Assembly: GCA_948736885.1 (NCBI GenBank)
Contig: CAPXWY010000002.1
Span: 1-64,000, forward strand
Direction: 5' to 3'
Source: an uncultured Alistipes sp.
GTDB lineage: Bacteria; Bacteroidota; Bacteroidia; Bacteroidales; Rikenellaceae
Length of the DNA: 64,000 nucleotides
The position numbers were made by a program, and so were the translations under genes. The notes below the pieces were generated by a model, which was given only the letters and a program-made list of their open reading frames with translations, did not search any database and was not told the DNA's origin. Below are positions 62,864-64,000 of this stretch, in pieces (position 1 is the stretch's first letter; each line of letters opens with the position of its first letter).

Positions 62864-64000
62864 GTATCTGCTCGCAGGGGCCGCGGCCGTACTGGCCGTG
62901 CTGACGGGCTGCACGACGGTGGACGACTCGCTGGGAGCGAACATCGTGCCCGACAACCAACAGATGAAGACGGGCTACGTCGAGTTCCCGCGCAAGGACG
63001 GAAACGGCCAACCGATCCGTCGGACCCTGGTTAGAACGCGCCTGGTGCAGACCGACTCGATCGTTTCGTCGAAAACAGGCTACGGATACATCGGTTCGCA
63101 GCTCAACGACACGCTGGGAGTGCGCACGGCGGGATTCCTGACGCAGTATCTCGACGGCATCAGCAACTTCGAGCCGGGCATGTTCGGCTACAGACCGTTC
63201 GTAGATTCGGTGCAGCTGCTGATGACGATCGACCGCTTCGGCCGCGACACGCTGACGCCCCAGCGCTACGAGATCTACGAAGTGACGGACAACGCCTTTC
63301 TGAAAGAGAGGGCCGACACGACCTTCTACTTCGACTTCAAAGCGGAGAAGTATATCGGCAACGCCCCGCTTTTCAGCTTCTCTTTCCCCAACGAGCGGAT
63401 CAAGAATCTGAAATCTTCCACCGTAACGCTGAAAATCGAGCAGGCGGGAGAACAACTGCTGCGTCGCCTGCTGCTGCAGGAGGGAACCTACAAGGACAAC
63501 TACTCGATCTACAGCGTCGACAGCATGGAGCACTGGATGGATGAATTCAAGGGGCTCTACATCCGGCCTGCCAGAAACGAAGAACAGACGCAGACGGGCA
63601 AGGGCGGCATCTACGGCATGGACCTCACGAAGTCGGGGCTGGTGGTCTACGGCCGCAACCGCATGAAGGAGGATCCCTCGCTGGTCAAGGACACGCTGCT
63701 GCTGGAATACCTCTTCTACGATTCCTCGACCGCTACGAAGTTCGGCAACGTTTCGATAAACACGCTGGAACGCGACTACACGAAAGGCTCTTTCTTCAAC
63801 ACGAACGACGAAATCCGCGAACCCGCCCCGGGACAGCCCGACACCCGCCCGGAGAAGAACCACCGGGTGATGGTGGAAGGCATGGGCGGCGTGGCGACGG
63901 AGATCACTTTCGCCCCGGAGTTCTTCGCCGAACTGCAGTCCGAAATCGACCGCAACAATGCGGGCGGAGAAGACTACAAGACGCTTGCATTCAGCCGGGT
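62847..64000 (+). CDS. DUF4270 family lipoprotein (partial, runs off the window)
   Basis: The ATG at 62847 overlaps the end of the preceding gene by 17 bp and begins MKRFDRYLLAGAAAVLAVLTGCTTVDD, a lipoprotein signal with lipobox LTGC. The frame stays open to the window end (384 codons visible). Family features are DDSLGANIVPDNQQM, the QTDSIVSSKTGYGYIGSQLNDTLGVRTAGFLTQY region and later GIYGMDLTKSGLVVY. Function unknown, likely outer-membrane associated. The C-terminus is missing only because the window stops. Confidence 0.88.
   Translation, partial: MKRFDRYLLAGAAAVLAVLTGCTTVDDSLGANIVPDNQQMKTGYVEFPRKDGNGQPIRRTLVRTRLVQTDSIVSSKTGYGYIGSQLNDTLGVRTAGFLTQYLDGISNFEPGMFGYRPFVDSVQLLMTIDRFGRDTLTPQRYEIYEVTDNAFLKERADTTFYFDFKAEKYIGNAPLFSFSFPNERIKNLKSSTVTLKIEQAGEQLLRRLLLQEGTYKDNYSIYSVDSMEHWMDEFKGLYIRPARNEEQTQTGKGGIYGMDLTKSGLVVYGRNRMKEDPSLVKDTLLLEYLFYDSSTATKFGNVSINTLERDYTKGSFFNTNDEIREPAPGQPDTRPEKNHRVMVEGMGGVATEITFAPEFFAELQSEIDRNNAGGEDYKTLAFSR

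Overview
The window reads as a chromosomal segment of a GC-rich member of the Bacteroidales, most likely Alistipes or a close relative. The sequence-level reasons are repeated Bacteroidetes-type promoters (a TTG element, 19-21 bp, then TAnnTTTG), families restricted to or typical of Bacteroidota (DUF4837, DUF5723, DUF4270, GIN-domain, PspC/PadR operon, Bacteroides-type tyrosine integrase, FISUMP fragments), and high-GC coding DNA. The genus is an inference; no rRNA is present.

Layout. 1-300 holds a FISUMP-type gene fragment. 302-8672 (minus) is the rod-shape operon mreB-mreC-mreD-mrdA-rodA, ending in a P-type Ca2+-ATPase gene that overlaps rodA. 9152-13315 carries pgi-gpsA, a rubrerythrin-like gene and a YebC-family gene. 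13559-15109 is a solitary tyrosine integrase beside tRNA-Leu with a duplicated tRNA 3' end. 15332-22350 has uvrC, a lipoprotein plus DUF5723 pair, patatin and formyl-THF cyclo-ligase. 22720-26187 is the succinate dehydrogenase/fumarate reductase operon sdhCAB. 26555-29831 is a PspC/PadR/GIN envelope-stress-like operon. 30267-38698 holds pfkA, an adenosine-type kinase, a glycosyltransferase, prfA, a TonB/plug chimera, menA, xseAB and a methyltransferase. 38801-41928 has rplS, surE and a two-component system. 41929-43088 is a 1.1-kb gene-free accessory patch with a second FISUMP fragment and a MITE-like inverted-repeat element. 43089-50223 has efp, a NodB deacetylase, a DUF4837 lipoprotein, cls, a RelA/SpoT protein and hemolysin III. 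50224-51361 carries two tandem structured RNA genes. 51362-64000 has an NTase-HEPN protein, an MFS sugar transporter, a polyprenyl synthase, a YfhO-like membrane protein, ftsX, uppP, truB, queA, a GT5-like protein and a DUF4270 lipoprotein cut by the window edge.

How the genes work together. Most content is housekeeping: cell-wall elongation (mreBCD, mrdA, rodA, ftsX, uppP, polyprenyl synthase), anaerobic energy metabolism (sdhCAB with menA for menaquinone), glycolysis (pgi, pfkA), translation and tRNA modification (prfA, efp, rplS, truB, queA, tRNA-Leu), DNA repair (uvrC, xseAB) and stress signalling (relA).

The most unusual content is non-coding: (1) two paralogous ~155-nt RNAs at 50676-51173 sharing a core but with compensatory changes in their helices, each with its own promoter and U-tract; (2) a dispersed ~65-75-bp palindromic repeat family that carries the promoter and forms tandem arrays before uvrC, prfA, the DUF4837 gene and the YfhO gene; (3) two same-length FISUMP C-terminal cassettes with conserved borders and divergent interiors.
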